Below, in pieces: positions 38,694 to 47,528 of a DNA stretch of 64,000 nt. The position numbers were made by a program, and so were the translations under genes. The first letter of the stretch is position 1. Each line of letters begins with the position of its first letter. Source of the DNA: Silicimonas sp. (GTDB lineage: Bacteria; Pseudomonadota; Alphaproteobacteria; Rhodobacterales; Rhodobacteraceae). Under the pieces are notes generated by a model that ran no database searches, was not told the DNA's origin, and saw only the letters and a list, made by a program, of their open reading frames with translations. The stretch covers positions 1-64,000 of the forward strand of contig JAJDVJ010000024.1 in assembly GCA_022826205.1 (NCBI GenBank), read 5' to 3'.

Positions 38694-38939
38694 ATGGCCC
38701 AACGGTTGCATCTCGTCTTTGGTGGTGAACTTGTCGATCCGGCAAAGAGCGTGTTCCGAAACGTCGACGACATCCATGTCGTGGGGATATTCCCGGACTA
38801 TCAAACGGCCTACAACGCATGGAAAGCCGAGGCGCAGCGCACCGTGGACAATGCGCACATGCGGTATTTCATTGCACACTTGCACCGGCTTCGAGACGAA
38901 GACACAGAGGCGTCTTCCACAGAGGAGTTGAGCAACTGA
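38694..38939 (+). CDS. DUF4170 family protein
   Basis: An 81-residue protein starting MAQRLHLVFGGELVDP, with the family's FxxLDxVHVVGIFPDY-like stretch (VDDIHVVGIFPDY) and AYNAWKAEAQRTVDNAHMRYFI. A strong GGAGGAG ribosome site precedes it. From memory, DUF4170 genes in alphaproteobacteria usually stand directly before waaA (Kdo transferase) and lpxK; here lpxK is present but waaA is not recognisable in between. Function unknown. Confidence 0.8.
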   Translation: MAQRLHLVFGGELVDPAKSVFRNVDDIHVVGIFPDYQTAYNAWKAEAQRTVDNAHMRYFIAHLHRLRDEDTEASSTEELSN

Positions 38940-39428
38940 CGGGCGTTATGCACGTGACTGAATGCCCGTCCGCATTGACTTCACTGGTCGCCGGGGTTGC
39001 AAACGCAGTTGCACTGCGTCGTCTGGATGCTTCGGTCCCGGACGCACTGTCATGCATCGTCACTTGATTTCGGGCTTTGTGGCACGTCCAAGGCGACACG
39101 ATGCCGAAGTCCGGCAGATCGGCAAGTTGCAAGCCCTTCCTGCTGATCAAGCGTCAGTCCCACAGGTCAACAGCGGTGCCATGTATTCAATCACGTATGT
39201 AGTCCCCAAGCTGATCCTGTCTTGCAGCCGGGCTGTGTCGCGTCCGCGCAGCGCCACGCGGCATCTACTCGGACTGTCGGACGACGACGTCCGGTCACCT
39301 ATGGGGCATGGCCATATCAAGGCGTGCACACCAACCGCCCGAAGGTTTGCAGCGGATGGCGCGAACCTGATGGCAGGGCAAATGAACGGGTTTTTCCGGT
39401 CGGCCCGTCCGGCATTGGAGAAGGCGTG
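38940..39428 (+). other. Spacer between DUF4170 and lpxK where waaA would be expected
   Basis: These 489 bases contain no intact gene; a waaA would need about 1.25 kb. A plus-strand frame runs to a TGA at 39427-39429 that overlaps the lpxK ATG as TGATG, with a final ARPALEKA. That coupling arrangement suggests a gene once ended here, but the rest of the frame shows no family similarity I can see. It may be a stub left by a deletion. Confidence 0.4.
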
Positions 39429-40424
39429 ATGCGTCCGCCGTCGTTCTGGGCCAACCCACCCGACAGGCCGGGATGGCAGTCCCGGATGCTGGCACCCTTG
39501 GCGGCAATCTGGGCACTTTCCACGAGACGCCGAATCGCACGCGGGACAGGTTACCGGGCTGGTGTCCCCGTAATCTGTGTCGGCAACATCAGCGTTGGTG
39601 GCACCGGCAAGACGCCGACCGTCATCTCTTTGGTCGAACGCCTGGGAGCGGCCACGCATGTGGTTGCGCGAGGTTACGGAGGAACGGAAAAAGGTCCCTT
39701 GCGCGTCGATGAACGACGGCACAGCGCAGACGATGTCGGCGACGAACCCCTCCTGATTTCAGCATTTGCGCCCACTTGGGTTGCGCGCGACCGTGCCGCG
39801 GCCGTGCGGGCGGCCGAAGCCGCAGGGGCACGCGTGATCGTCATGGATGACGGGATGCAGAATCCAAGTGTTGCCAGGGATCTCAACATTGTCGTGGTCG
39901 ACGCGGCAACGGGGTTCGGCAATGGGCGCGTCATGCCGGCAGGTCCCTTGCGCGAACCAGTGGCAGCAGGTTTTGCGAGGGCCGGTCTGGTGCTCTCAAT
40001 TGGCGATCAGGATGCGCAGGAGAGATTTCGGCGGATGTGGGGTGACACAATTTCAGTGCCCCAAGCGAAAGGAAGTCTTGAGGTTCTGCCGACCGGCATG
40101 GACTGGAAAGGCCTGCGGGTTCTTGCGTTTGCCGGCATCGGACGCCCGGAGAAGTTCTTTGTGACGCTTAGGAACCTCGGGGCGGAGGTTGTGCGGGCAG
40201 AGGCTCTGGATGACCACCAACGGCTGGGTGATGCATTGATTGCGCGCTTGGAACGAGATGCGCGTTCGCTGTCGGCGCAACTTGTGACGACCGAGAAGGA
40301 TGCAGTGCGCTTGCCGTCCACATCCCGGCAAGGTGTCCTGACCTTGCCGGTGCGGTTGGCGATGGATGACGACGCGGCCTTGAACGCAACGCTTGCCGGT
40401 CTACGAGTGGCTCCACCAATCTAG
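39429..40424 (+). CDS. lpxK: Tetraacyldisaccharide 4'-kinase
   Basis: A 331-residue lipid A biosynthesis kinase that phosphorylates the 4' position of the disaccharide precursor at the inner membrane. The Walker A is read in [13 protein letters not shown] (about residues 56-68), and the [19 protein letters not shown] motif (about 140) is the family signature. The start ATG 39429 ([11 protein letters not shown]) is preceded by an overlapping stop of a truncated frame. An N-terminal membrane helix ([10 protein letters not shown]) is present as usual. Confidence 0.94.
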   Translation: MRPPSFWANPPDRPGWQSRMLAPLAAIWALSTRRRIARGTGYRAGVPVICVGNISVGGTGKTPTVISLVERLGAATHVVARGYGGTEKGPLRVDERRHSADDVGDEPLLISAFAPTWVARDRAAAVRAAEAAGARVIVMDDGMQNPSVARDLNIVVVDAATGFGNGRVMPAGPLREPVAAGFARAGLVLSIGDQDAQERFRRMWGDTISVPQAKGSLEVLPTGMDWKGLRVLAFAGIGRPEKFFVTLRNLGAEVVRAEALDDHQRLGDALIARLERDARSLSAQLVTTEKDAVRLPSTSRQGVLTLPVRLAMDDDAALNATLAGLRVAPPI

Positions 40425-40541
40425 TCCGAAGTCGTCTCCAACTGAGAATCCGATCCCGGCGGGCGGTGCGCGAAGTGGCGACTTTGCGCCTGGGAGCGCA
40501 AATGTCCAGGCATGGTCCATGTCGGACGAGGAGGTGTTGCG

Positions 40542-40772
40542 ATGCAAGTGAACGTTGCAGAGGCGAAGGCGAAGCTTTCCCAGCTTCTTGTCGCTGTCGA
40601 TGCGGGTGAGGAAGTCATCATTGCGCGCAACGGGGTTCCAGCCGCGCGGCTAGTGCCCGTTACAGCAAAAGGCCTGCGCCTTGGCATCCTAAAGGGGGTC
40701 GTGAGCCCGGACAACATCCCCGACTTCCTCGAACCCATGACCGAGGACGAGCTTGCGGAGTGGGGTGCTTGA
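40542..40772 (+). CDS. Phd/YefM-type antitoxin, apparently orphan
   Basis: A 76-residue protein beginning MQVNVAEAKAKLSQLLVAVD, followed by GEEVIIARNGVPAARLVPV. This is the Phd/YefM DNA-binding antitoxin fold, with the toxin-binding tail ending ELAEWGA. Such genes are normally followed within a few bases by a PIN-domain (VapC-like) or RelE/Doc toxin. Here no toxin frame follows; the DNA after the stop loses coding character within about 10 codons. The partner was probably lost by a deletion or insertion. Confidence 0.8.
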   Translation: MQVNVAEAKAKLSQLLVAVDAGEEVIIARNGVPAARLVPVTAKGLRLGILKGVVSPDNIPDFLEPMTEDELAEWGA

Positions 40773-41526
40773 GCGATGTCCGGTGGCGGACCACGAGGTG
40801 TCCGCTACGGGTTGAAATTTGACCCCGGTGCGGCACTTAGTCGGTCTTAGGCACTGTCTGTGCTTCCCAAGTCCGATTAGCGACAGGTTGAACAAGAACC
40901 TCATCGTCGGCCGGGACGTCGTGGAGATCTTTTTTGACGCCATGCTGCCAAACAAAATATGGGTTTGCAGTGGGACGGCGTCCAACAATCTGCACTTTCC
41001 GAAGCCAATGCGCCACTCCAAGGCTCTCGACGGTCCAGCAAAGTCGCCGTTCAAGATCGACCATCCCGGGTTCTCGAGCGAGGTGGCTGCTTCGAAGTGT
41101 TCCCGTGAAGAAATGCTGGCGACATGCTGCGCTCCTTGCTGCAGCGTCACCAGGGGCGCGATCTCTACAACTCGTGCACGTGTTGGAGGTCTTCGAGAAG
41201 CTAGACATCGCTTGCGTGGTCGGAGTATTCGGGTTGGATCTTGATCGTTCAGAGCAGTCAATTTCTCGAGCGCAAGCTCAACAGCAAGTGTTCACCGAAC
41301 TGGCTAACTGGAGCTTCCCTTTCGACCTGCGTCCCCAAACGTTGGTTCCCCAGACGGAAGCTGTTACGGAAGAGGCGGTCGCGGGTTCATTTTGCCGCGT
41401 GCACACCATCGTCGTCGATCAACCACCCGGGAAGCCTTGGGGGAAGGAAGCAGGCAATGAAGGAGCGTTTCAAATTCGAGCGGTGACACGAGTGCGTCCA
41501 GCGACCCTCTTCCGTTCGGACCGGTC
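40773..41526. other. Non-coding or degraded stretch of foreign look between antitoxin and helicase
   Basis: This 754-base region is visibly less GC-rich than its surroundings. Near its start the run GGGTTGAAATTTGACCCC (40810-40827) is nearly palindromic and resembles ends of IS21-like elements, but no transposase remains. A minus-strand frame ending at 40837 includes a protein-like piece (VQIVGRRPTANPYFVWQHG) that I cannot place. A plus-strand frame stops at 41528-41530, overlapping the helicase ATG as ATGA, which would fit a decayed upstream partner gene. No function assigned. Confidence 0.4.
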
Positions 41527-44500
41527 ATGATGCGTCGATTGCATTCCGGGCTTTACGAAGATTTGCTGACTTCCGCTCTGGAGGCGGAAATCGATGCCCG
41601 AATTGCGGAGGGCTGGTGGGTAGAAGTCATCTCGGCCGATTCAACAGCTCGCCCCGAACTCCTGGCCCGTCATGTTTATCACCTCCTTCGACGTGCGCTC
41701 GAAAGAATCCCCGAAGAAGATGGCGCGCAGCCGGTCAACCAGGTCGCCTTGGCGAATCGACTGGTGGACGTGCTCGTCGAACACGGCGCGTTGGCTGACG
41801 ACCGGATCGCAGACGCAGCGCCTTTGCTCCTGGAGGCTGTCGAACGCCGAACATTGGGCGGCTCTCGATCGGAAGTCCCGCGCCCGACGCTCTCGCTTCG
41901 TCGAACCGGCTTGCTCGTCAATGGTCGGCGTGACGTCCAGATCGCAAGCGAGATCGCACGGGAGATCCCGAGTGCCGATCGGATCGATCTCCTGTGTGCA
42001 TTCGTGCGTCACTCGGGGCTGAGGCTGTTCCGTTCCGAGCTTGAAGAACGGGTACGTGCTGGCGCACGGGTCCGGGTGATCGCAAGCGTCTATACCGGTT
42101 CGACCGAGCGCCGTGCACTGGACGCACTTGTCGATCTCGGCGCGAAGGTCAAGGTGTCCTACGAAGTCGCGCGGACCCGGCTTCATGCCAAGGCGTGGCT
42201 TTTCTACCGCCACAGCGGTCTGCATACCGCCTATATCGGCTCATCGAATCTCACGCACGCGGCCCAGGTCGATGGCCTCGAGTGGAACGTGCGAGTGAGC
42301 GCGGCCGAGAATCCCGAGGTGATCGACCGCTTTGCGGCAACCTTCGAACAGTACTGGCAAGAGCCCGAGTTCGAAAACTATGCGCCCCAGTGTGACAGCG
42401 AGCGTCTCGACGCCGCGCTATCGAGGCAGCGCGGAGATGCAGGACCAGACGACCGCACGCTGCTGTCTCTGTTGGTCGACGTTACACCGAAGCCGCACCA
42501 AGCGGTCGCGCTGGAGGCCCTCGAAGCGGAACGCTCGCGCGGATACCACCGCAACCTCGTGGTCGCTGCGACCGGCACCGGAAAGACCTGGATCGCGGCG
42601 TTTGACTTCAAGCGGCTGCGTGATCAAGGTAAGGGTCGTTCCTTGCTTTTCGTCGCGCACCGTGACGAGATCCTCCTTCAAAGTCAGCAGGTCTTCCAGC
42701 TCGTGTTGCGCGAGCCGGGGTTCGGTGAACGGATGGTCGGCGGCGAGCGTCCACGCGCAGGTCGGCACGTCTTTGCCTCGGTGCAGTCCCTTGCCAACCG
42801 GATCGACGAAATCGATCCGGAAGGTTTCGATGTGGTCATCGTGGACGAGTTCCATCATGCGGCAGCCGCGAGCTACGAGCGCATGCTGTCGCGTCTGCAA
42901 CCGAAGGTTCTCCTCGGACTAACGGCTACGCCTGAGCGTACCGACGGCCAGTCGGTGCTGCAGTGGTTTGACGGCCGCATCGCCTCGGAGTCCCGACTAT
43001 GGGATGCCCTCGACCAGGGACTGCTCTGCCCGTTTCACTATTTCGGGGTGAACGACGGGACGGATCTCTCAGCGGTACGATTCGAGCGCGGACGATATGT
43101 GTCTGGAGAGCTCGACAACGTGTTTACGGGCGATCACGTTCGAGCTCTCCGGATCCGTCAGGCCGTCGAGGAATTCGTGACAGACCCGCACCAGATGCGG
43201 GCGCTGGGATTCTGCGCTGGCATCGGCCACGCCCACTTCATGGCAAGGCAGTTTTCAGCTTTCGGCTACCCGGCAATGGCACTCGATGCCAGCACGCCCA
43301 GGGATGATCGGCGCACCGCGCTTGCGAGATTGCGACGCGGAGAACTTCGAGCCATTTTTGCAGTCGATCTCTTCAATGAGGGCATCGACATTCCCGAAGT
43401 CGACACCGTGCTCATGCTGCGGCCGACCGAAAGCGCCACGGTGTTTCTCCAGCAGCTAGGAAGAGGGTTGCGCTGGGCTGAAGGCAAGCGGGTCCTGACC
43501 GTCCTCGATTTCGTGGGCCAGGTTCGGCGGGAATATCGCTACGACGTGCGTTATCGAGCCCTGATTGGGGGCACACGCCATCAGGTCGAACGTGCCGTAA
43601 AGGCCGACTTTCCGCTGCTCCCACCGGGATGTGCTCTCAAGCTGGACCGCATTGCCAAGGAAACGGTGCTGCGCAACCTGAGAACAGCTGTGCACAACGC
43701 TCGTGCGAGACTTGCCGATGACTTGCGTGCACTTGGTCCTGATACCCGACTTCACGGTTTCATGCGCGAAGCCGGAGCTGAACTCGCCGATGTCTATGCG
43801 CGACCGAATTCCGGAAACTGCTTTACTGAACTTCGCCGGCGGGCGGGCTTTGAGCTGAGCTCCGGTCATGCTGCCGAGGATGACTCCCTCCTCAAGACCA
43901 TCGGCCGGCTGATCCACGTTGATGATCATGAAAGGCTCGAGGCGTGGCGAAGCATCTTGGAAATGGGCCCCTCCGACCGAATTTCAGAGCTCCAAGGCCG
44001 CCAGCATCGCTTGGCCCTCATGCTGTTTGCAGTTCTGGGTGGACGTCGCCAGCCGATCGATGAGGCCGACCAGGTTTTGGAAAGGGTCCGGGGGTCTCCA
44101 GAGTTGTGTCGCGAGATCAGTGACCTTCTGGAGATTCTCGCTGATCGCATCCGCACGGTCTCTCGGCCGCTCAATCCTGCAGGCGAAGTTCCTTTGGCAA
44201 GCCACGCCACCTATACTCTTGCGGAAATCGTCGCGGCACACGGGCTCACCGATAAGCGTTATGCACTGATCTCTCCGCAAGGTGGGGTTCTTTGGAACAA
44301 GGCGACACAGACGGATCTGTTGTTCGTCACGCTGGAGAAGTCAGACAAGGACTACTCTCCCACAACACGCTACGCCGACTACCCGATCTCGCCGAAACTG
44401 TTTCACTGGGAGTCGCAAAATACTGCATCGCCCGATACGCAGACCGGACGCCGTTACCTCGAACAAGCCAAGTTGGGCACGAATGTCACTCTTTTCGTGC

Positions 44501-44664
44501 GCGAACGAAAAAGGGATGGCCAAGGCCAAACCCTTCCCTACCACTGCCTCGGCCATGCCCGCTACAGAAGTCATGAGGCCGAACGGCCCATGAAGATACT
44601 GTGGGAGCTCGATCGCGAAATGCCCGGCTGGCTCTATCAGGCGGGGAAAGTAGTGGCAGGTTGA
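41527..44664 (+). CDS. PLD-nuclease / SF2 helicase / DUF3427 fusion protein
   Basis: A 1045-residue multidomain protein. Residues about 130-285 form a phospholipase-D-like domain with LHAK (H220, K222) and GSSN (238-241). Residues about 315-700 are a superfamily 2 helicase: Walker A ATGTGKT (348-354), DEFHH (440-444), TATPE, and motif VI QQLGRGLRW. The last 260 residues match the DUF3427 type of C-terminal domain. Homologues occur in variable genomic islands and are suspected of acting on foreign or damaged DNA; this is not proven. No Shine-Dalgarno is visible; the ATG overlaps a preceding stop. Composition and surroundings suggest horizontal acquisition. Confidence 0.88.
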   Translation: MMRRLHSGLYEDLLTSALEAEIDARIAEGWWVEVISADSTARPELLARHVYHLLRRALERIPEEDGAQPVNQVALANRLVDVLVEHGALADDRIADAAPLLLEAVERRTLGGSRSEVPRPTLSLRRTGLLVNGRRDVQIASEIAREIPSADRIDLLCAFVRHSGLRLFRSELEERVRAGARVRVIASVYTGSTERRALDALVDLGAKVKVSYEVARTRLHAKAWLFYRHSGLHTAYIGSSNLTHAAQVDGLEWNVRVSAAENPEVIDRFAATFEQYWQEPEFENYAPQCDSERLDAALSRQRGDAGPDDRTLLSLLVDVTPKPHQAVALEALEAERSRGYHRNLVVAATGTGKTWIAAFDFKRLRDQGKGRSLLFVAHRDEILLQSQQVFQLVLREPGFGERMVGGERPRAGRHVFASVQSLANRIDEIDPEGFDVVIVDEFHHAAAASYERMLSRLQPKVLLGLTATPERTDGQSVLQWFDGRIASESRLWDALDQGLLCPFHYFGVNDGTDLSAVRFERGRYVSGELDNVFTGDHVRALRIRQAVEEFVTDPHQMRALGFCAGIGHAHFMARQFSAFGYPAMALDASTPRDDRRTALARLRRGELRAIFAVDLFNEGIDIPEVDTVLMLRPTESATVFLQQLGRGLRWAEGKRVLTVLDFVGQVRREYRYDVRYRALIGGTRHQVERAVKADFPLLPPGCALKLDRIAKETVLRNLRTAVHNARARLADDLRALGPDTRLHGFMREAGAELADVYARPNSGNCFTELRRRAGFELSSGHAAEDDSLLKTIGRLIHVDDHERLEAWRSILEMGPSDRISELQGRQHRLALMLFAVLGGRRQPIDEADQVLERVRGSPELCREISDLLEILADRIRTVSRPLNPAGEVPLASHATYTLAEIVAAHGLTDKRYALISPQGGVLWNKATQTDLLFVTLEKSDKDYSPTTRYADYPISPKLFHWESQNTASPDTQTGRRYLEQAKLGTNVTLFVRERKRDGQGQTLPYHCLGHARYRSHEAERPMKILWELDREMPGWLYQAGKVVAG

Positions 44665-45140
44665 GGCCTTGAATTGCGAGCGCACAGTTTGCGCGGAGTC
44701 ATGTGTTCTCCAAACTGGTCACGTATCCCGTTGGAAATTCGCAATGCTGACCAATTGGAGTCCTGATTGGCGTCCAAGGTGCTGGAAAGCAGTGGCCGCC
44801 GGGATGACCGATGAACTCGCCCTAAGGCGGATCGCAGTACTGTCACTTCAGCGGTCTGCTCGAATTGGCTCACGCTGGCAGGAACCGAGTTGCGGGACAT
44901 TCCGTTGCCCCAACTGCTGAGAGCACGGGTTCTTGCAGCCATTCATGGGCATTGCGCACGTTCGTCCGGAACGGCATTCAGGGCCATTCAGTGGGATGGA
45001 TTCGTGTCAACCATGCAATCCAGAGCACGCACGGCATGCCAACGCAGTTTGCACAAGCTCCTGGCGAACGTCCGTGAAGCACAATGGCTTGCTTGCCCTA
45101 GCAAATTCGACGGCGTTTAGGCCGTCGTGCGGAGTCTCCA
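44665..45140. other. Gene-less right flank of the helicase island
   Basis: These 476 bases have mixed, lower GC and only short frames on both strands, none with a recognisable family. No terminal repeat, integrase or tRNA was seen. It marks the transition from the accessory stretch back to conserved genes (DsbA-like). It may contain remains of another acquired gene. Confidence 0.4.
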
Positions 45141-45812
45141 TCAGCCGTCGAGCGCGTTGTCGATCAGGGCCTTCAATTCGGCATAGGACATGTTCCCATG
45201 GAGCTTGCCGTCAATGACGAAACTTGGCGTGGACCTGACTCCGTCTGCCTCTGCGTTCTGCAGATACAGGGCGTAGAGCGCCTGTGCCCGGTCGCCGTCG
45301 GTGAAGCACCCGTTGAGATCCGTATCTGTCAGCCCGGCCGTCTTGCCGATCCTGCGGAGCTTCTCGACGATCTCTTGGGCGCCGCCAGCGCTGCCAGCCC
45401 AGTCCCGCTGCTGTTCGTAGAGCATCTCCACGATGCCGAAGTACCTGCTCTCGGCGCCTTCTCCGCACCGGGCCGTGATTCCGGCCCATAGGCCAAAACG
45501 GTCAAAGTAGACTTCACGGTAGATGAAGTTGATCAGGCCAGAGTCGATGTATTCGGTCTTGAGTTGCTTGTACGGCCCTGCATGGAACGTCGCGCAATGC
45601 GGACATGTAAAGGAGGCGTACTCGATTACGGTCACCGCCGCGTCCGGGTTGCCGAGCGTCATCTCCTTGATCATCGACGTGTCGATATCCTTCGCGTCTT
45701 GTGCCAGGGCCTGGCCGAAGGGGACGGGCAGCACGTTGCGCGCGGAGAGGAAATGTGTGGTCGCGAAGGCAACAGCGGCCAGCGCGGCAAGAATTGTCAA
45801 TCGTCGGATCAT
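45141..45812 (-). CDS. DsbA-family thiol-disulfide protein, exported
   Basis: A 223-residue thioredoxin-fold protein. It has an N-terminal membrane or signal segment (MIRRLTILAALAAVAFATTHF) and the active site CPHC in YASFTCPHCATFH (about residue 70), with the cis-Pro region RSTPSFVIDG. It is of the DsbA/DsbG-like 'thioredoxin_4' type common in alphaproteobacteria, often paired with the DUF721 gene next to it. It probably oxidises or isomerises disulfides in the periplasm. Confidence 0.88.
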   Translation of the reverse strand: MIRRLTILAALAAVAFATTHFLSARNVLPVPFGQALAQDAKDIDTSMIKEMTLGNPDAAVTVIEYASFTCPHCATFHAGPYKQLKTEYIDSGLINFIYREVYFDRFGLWAGITARCGEGAESRYFGIVEMLYEQQRDWAGSAGGAQEIVEKLRRIGKTAGLTDTDLNGCFTDGDRAQALYALYLQNAEADGVRSTPSFVIDGKLHGNMSYAELKALIDNALDG

Positions 45813-45822
45813 GGCCGAAACC

Positions 45823-46341
45823 TCATGTGCGTTTTTCGTCGAATAGGACGTTCGATCCAAGGCGTTCAAGTGCCTTGCGAAGATTTGCGTCCCGGATTTC
45901 ACTGGCGGCTTCCTTCGCCTTGAGCGAAGTCGGCTCTGCAGTCTTTATGCCCTTGTCCTTGCGCCCCGAGTCCGCATCTGGAGCGCCAAATCCTGTTGCG
46001 GCGGTCTGCGTGATGCGGATCTTCTCGATCGCGCCGTAGCCATAGCACGCGTTCACGCGTTCGCGGATCTTGTCCTTTTGCATCTCCAGCATCGGCGCCT
46101 CGGGGCCAGTCGTCAGGAGTGTCAGCGTAGCCCCGAGTCCGCGGCCATATGTGACTTCAACCGGTCGCGAAACGCGAGCGATATCCGGACCGGCCACCTC
46201 GGTCCAATGCGTAAGAAGTCGCGAAACCGCAAAGCCGCGATGTTCACCCGCCGCGCGGATGCGGCCCGCGACAAGGCTTGAGGCACGCTCGAAACCGCGT
46301 TCGCGGCGTTTTGGTTCTTGCATCTTGGCTTGCGACTTCAT
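45823..46341 (-). CDS. DUF721 (DciA-like) protein
   Basis: A 172-residue protein whose middle part (RLLTHWTEVAGPDIARVSRPVEV, then LTLLTTGPEAPMLEMQKDKIRERVNACYG) is the DUF721 domain. Members related to DciA help load the replicative helicase in bacteria without DnaC, so a replication role is possible. The C-terminal 50 residues are charged and divergent. It is directly upstream of the DsbA-like gene (ten bases) and divergent from mutY. The ATG at 46323 is an alternative start. Confidence 0.8.
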   Translation of the reverse strand: MKSQAKMQEPKRRERGFERASSLVAGRIRAAGEHRGFAVSRLLTHWTEVAGPDIARVSRPVEVTYGRGLGATLTLLTTGPEAPMLEMQKDKIRERVNACYGYGAIEKIRITQTAATGFGAPDADSGRKDKGIKTAEPTSLKAKEAASEIRDANLRKALERLGSNVLFDEKRT

Positions 46342-46429
46342 TGCCCGCTTTCCGAGAGATCGCCCTCACACTATTCTAGGGATCATGTGCGCTGTGACCA
46401 GTCGAATGCCCCTGATGAAGGCATAAACA

Positions 46430-47488
46430 ATGCGTGACCCTTCCGCCACGACTCTCTTGAAATGGTACGATGCCCACGCACGCGACCTGCCCTGGCGCAT
46501 TGGTCCGTCGGAGCGAAAGGCGGGCAAGGTTCCCGACCCGTATCATGTCTGGCTGAGCGAGATCATGCTTCAGCAGACGACGGTGGCTGCCGTTCGTTCC
46601 TATTTCCTGCGATTCCTGGATAGGTGGCCAGATGTCGGGTCGCTTGCCGCAGCCGAAGATGCGCGCGTCATGGCCGAATGGGCTGGCCTTGGCTACTATG
46701 CACGGGCGCGGAATCTCCTGAAATGCGCCCGAGCGGTCGTTCAGGAACATGAGGGCCGGTTTCCAGAGACGCATGAAGACCTGCTGCGTCTGCCGGGGGT
46801 CGGCCCCTACACGGCCGCCGCCATTTCCGCGATCGCATTCGAAAGGCCCGAGACGGTGGTCGACGGAAACGTGGAACGGGTCATGTCCAGGCTGTTCAGC
46901 GTCGAGACCCCGCTTCCCAAGGCAAAGCCCGAACTGGTCGCTTTGGCGACGCGGCTGACCCCTGCAGAGCGTCCTGGTGACTATGCGCAGGCCGTCATGG
47001 ACTTGGGGGCCACGATCTGCACTCCGAAGTCCCCGGCTTGCGGCATTTGTCCCTGGGTTCATGCCTGCCGGGCCAGGGCCGCGCGCCGTCAGCTGGAGTT
47101 CCCGATGAGAGCGGCCAGACAGGCCAAGCCCGTGCGTTACGGCATTGCCTATTTGGCACGTCGTGTGGACGGCGCGTGGTTGGTGCAGACGCGACCGGAT
47201 AGAGGGCTTCTTGGAGGCATGCTGTGCTGGCCGGGAACGGAATGGACCGCGGAACCTCCGGAGGAGGCGCCGCCGATTCAAGGCGAATGGCGGAATCCAG
47301 GTGTCGAAGTGCGACACGCCTTTACGCATTTCCAGTTGCGCCTCTCGCTACGCATGACGGAGTTGCAGAACGACGCGGAGCCTGACCGCGGGCACTTCGT
47401 GGCCGACCTGCGCAGGGAGGACCTGCCTTCTGTCATGCGAAAGGCAATGGATGTCGTTGCCAACTGCATGCCTGATAAGGTGGCCTGA
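46430..47488 (+). CDS. mutY: A/G-specific adenine glycosylase
   Basis: A 352-residue DNA glycosylase that removes adenine mispaired with 8-oxoguanine. The HhH motif LPGVGPYTAAAISAIAF (about residues 119-135), the catalytic Asp in VDGNVERV, and the [4Fe-4S] cysteines in CTPKSPACGICPWVHAC are intact. The C-terminal NUDIX-like domain that recognises 8-oxoG follows, with a typical HAFTHF motif. Full length. Confidence 0.95.
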   Translation: MRDPSATTLLKWYDAHARDLPWRIGPSERKAGKVPDPYHVWLSEIMLQQTTVAAVRSYFLRFLDRWPDVGSLAAAEDARVMAEWAGLGYYARARNLLKCARAVVQEHEGRFPETHEDLLRLPGVGPYTAAAISAIAFERPETVVDGNVERVMSRLFSVETPLPKAKPELVALATRLTPAERPGDYAQAVMDLGATICTPKSPACGICPWVHACRARAARRQLEFPMRAARQAKPVRYGIAYLARRVDGAWLVQTRPDRGLLGGMLCWPGTEWTAEPPEEAPPIQGEWRNPGVEVRHAFTHFQLRLSLRMTELQNDAEPDRGHFVADLRREDLPSVMRKAMDVVANCMPDKVA

Positions 47489-47528
47489 CGAACTGGGTGC
47501 ACGAACCGTCCAGAAGGCATCGAGGCAA

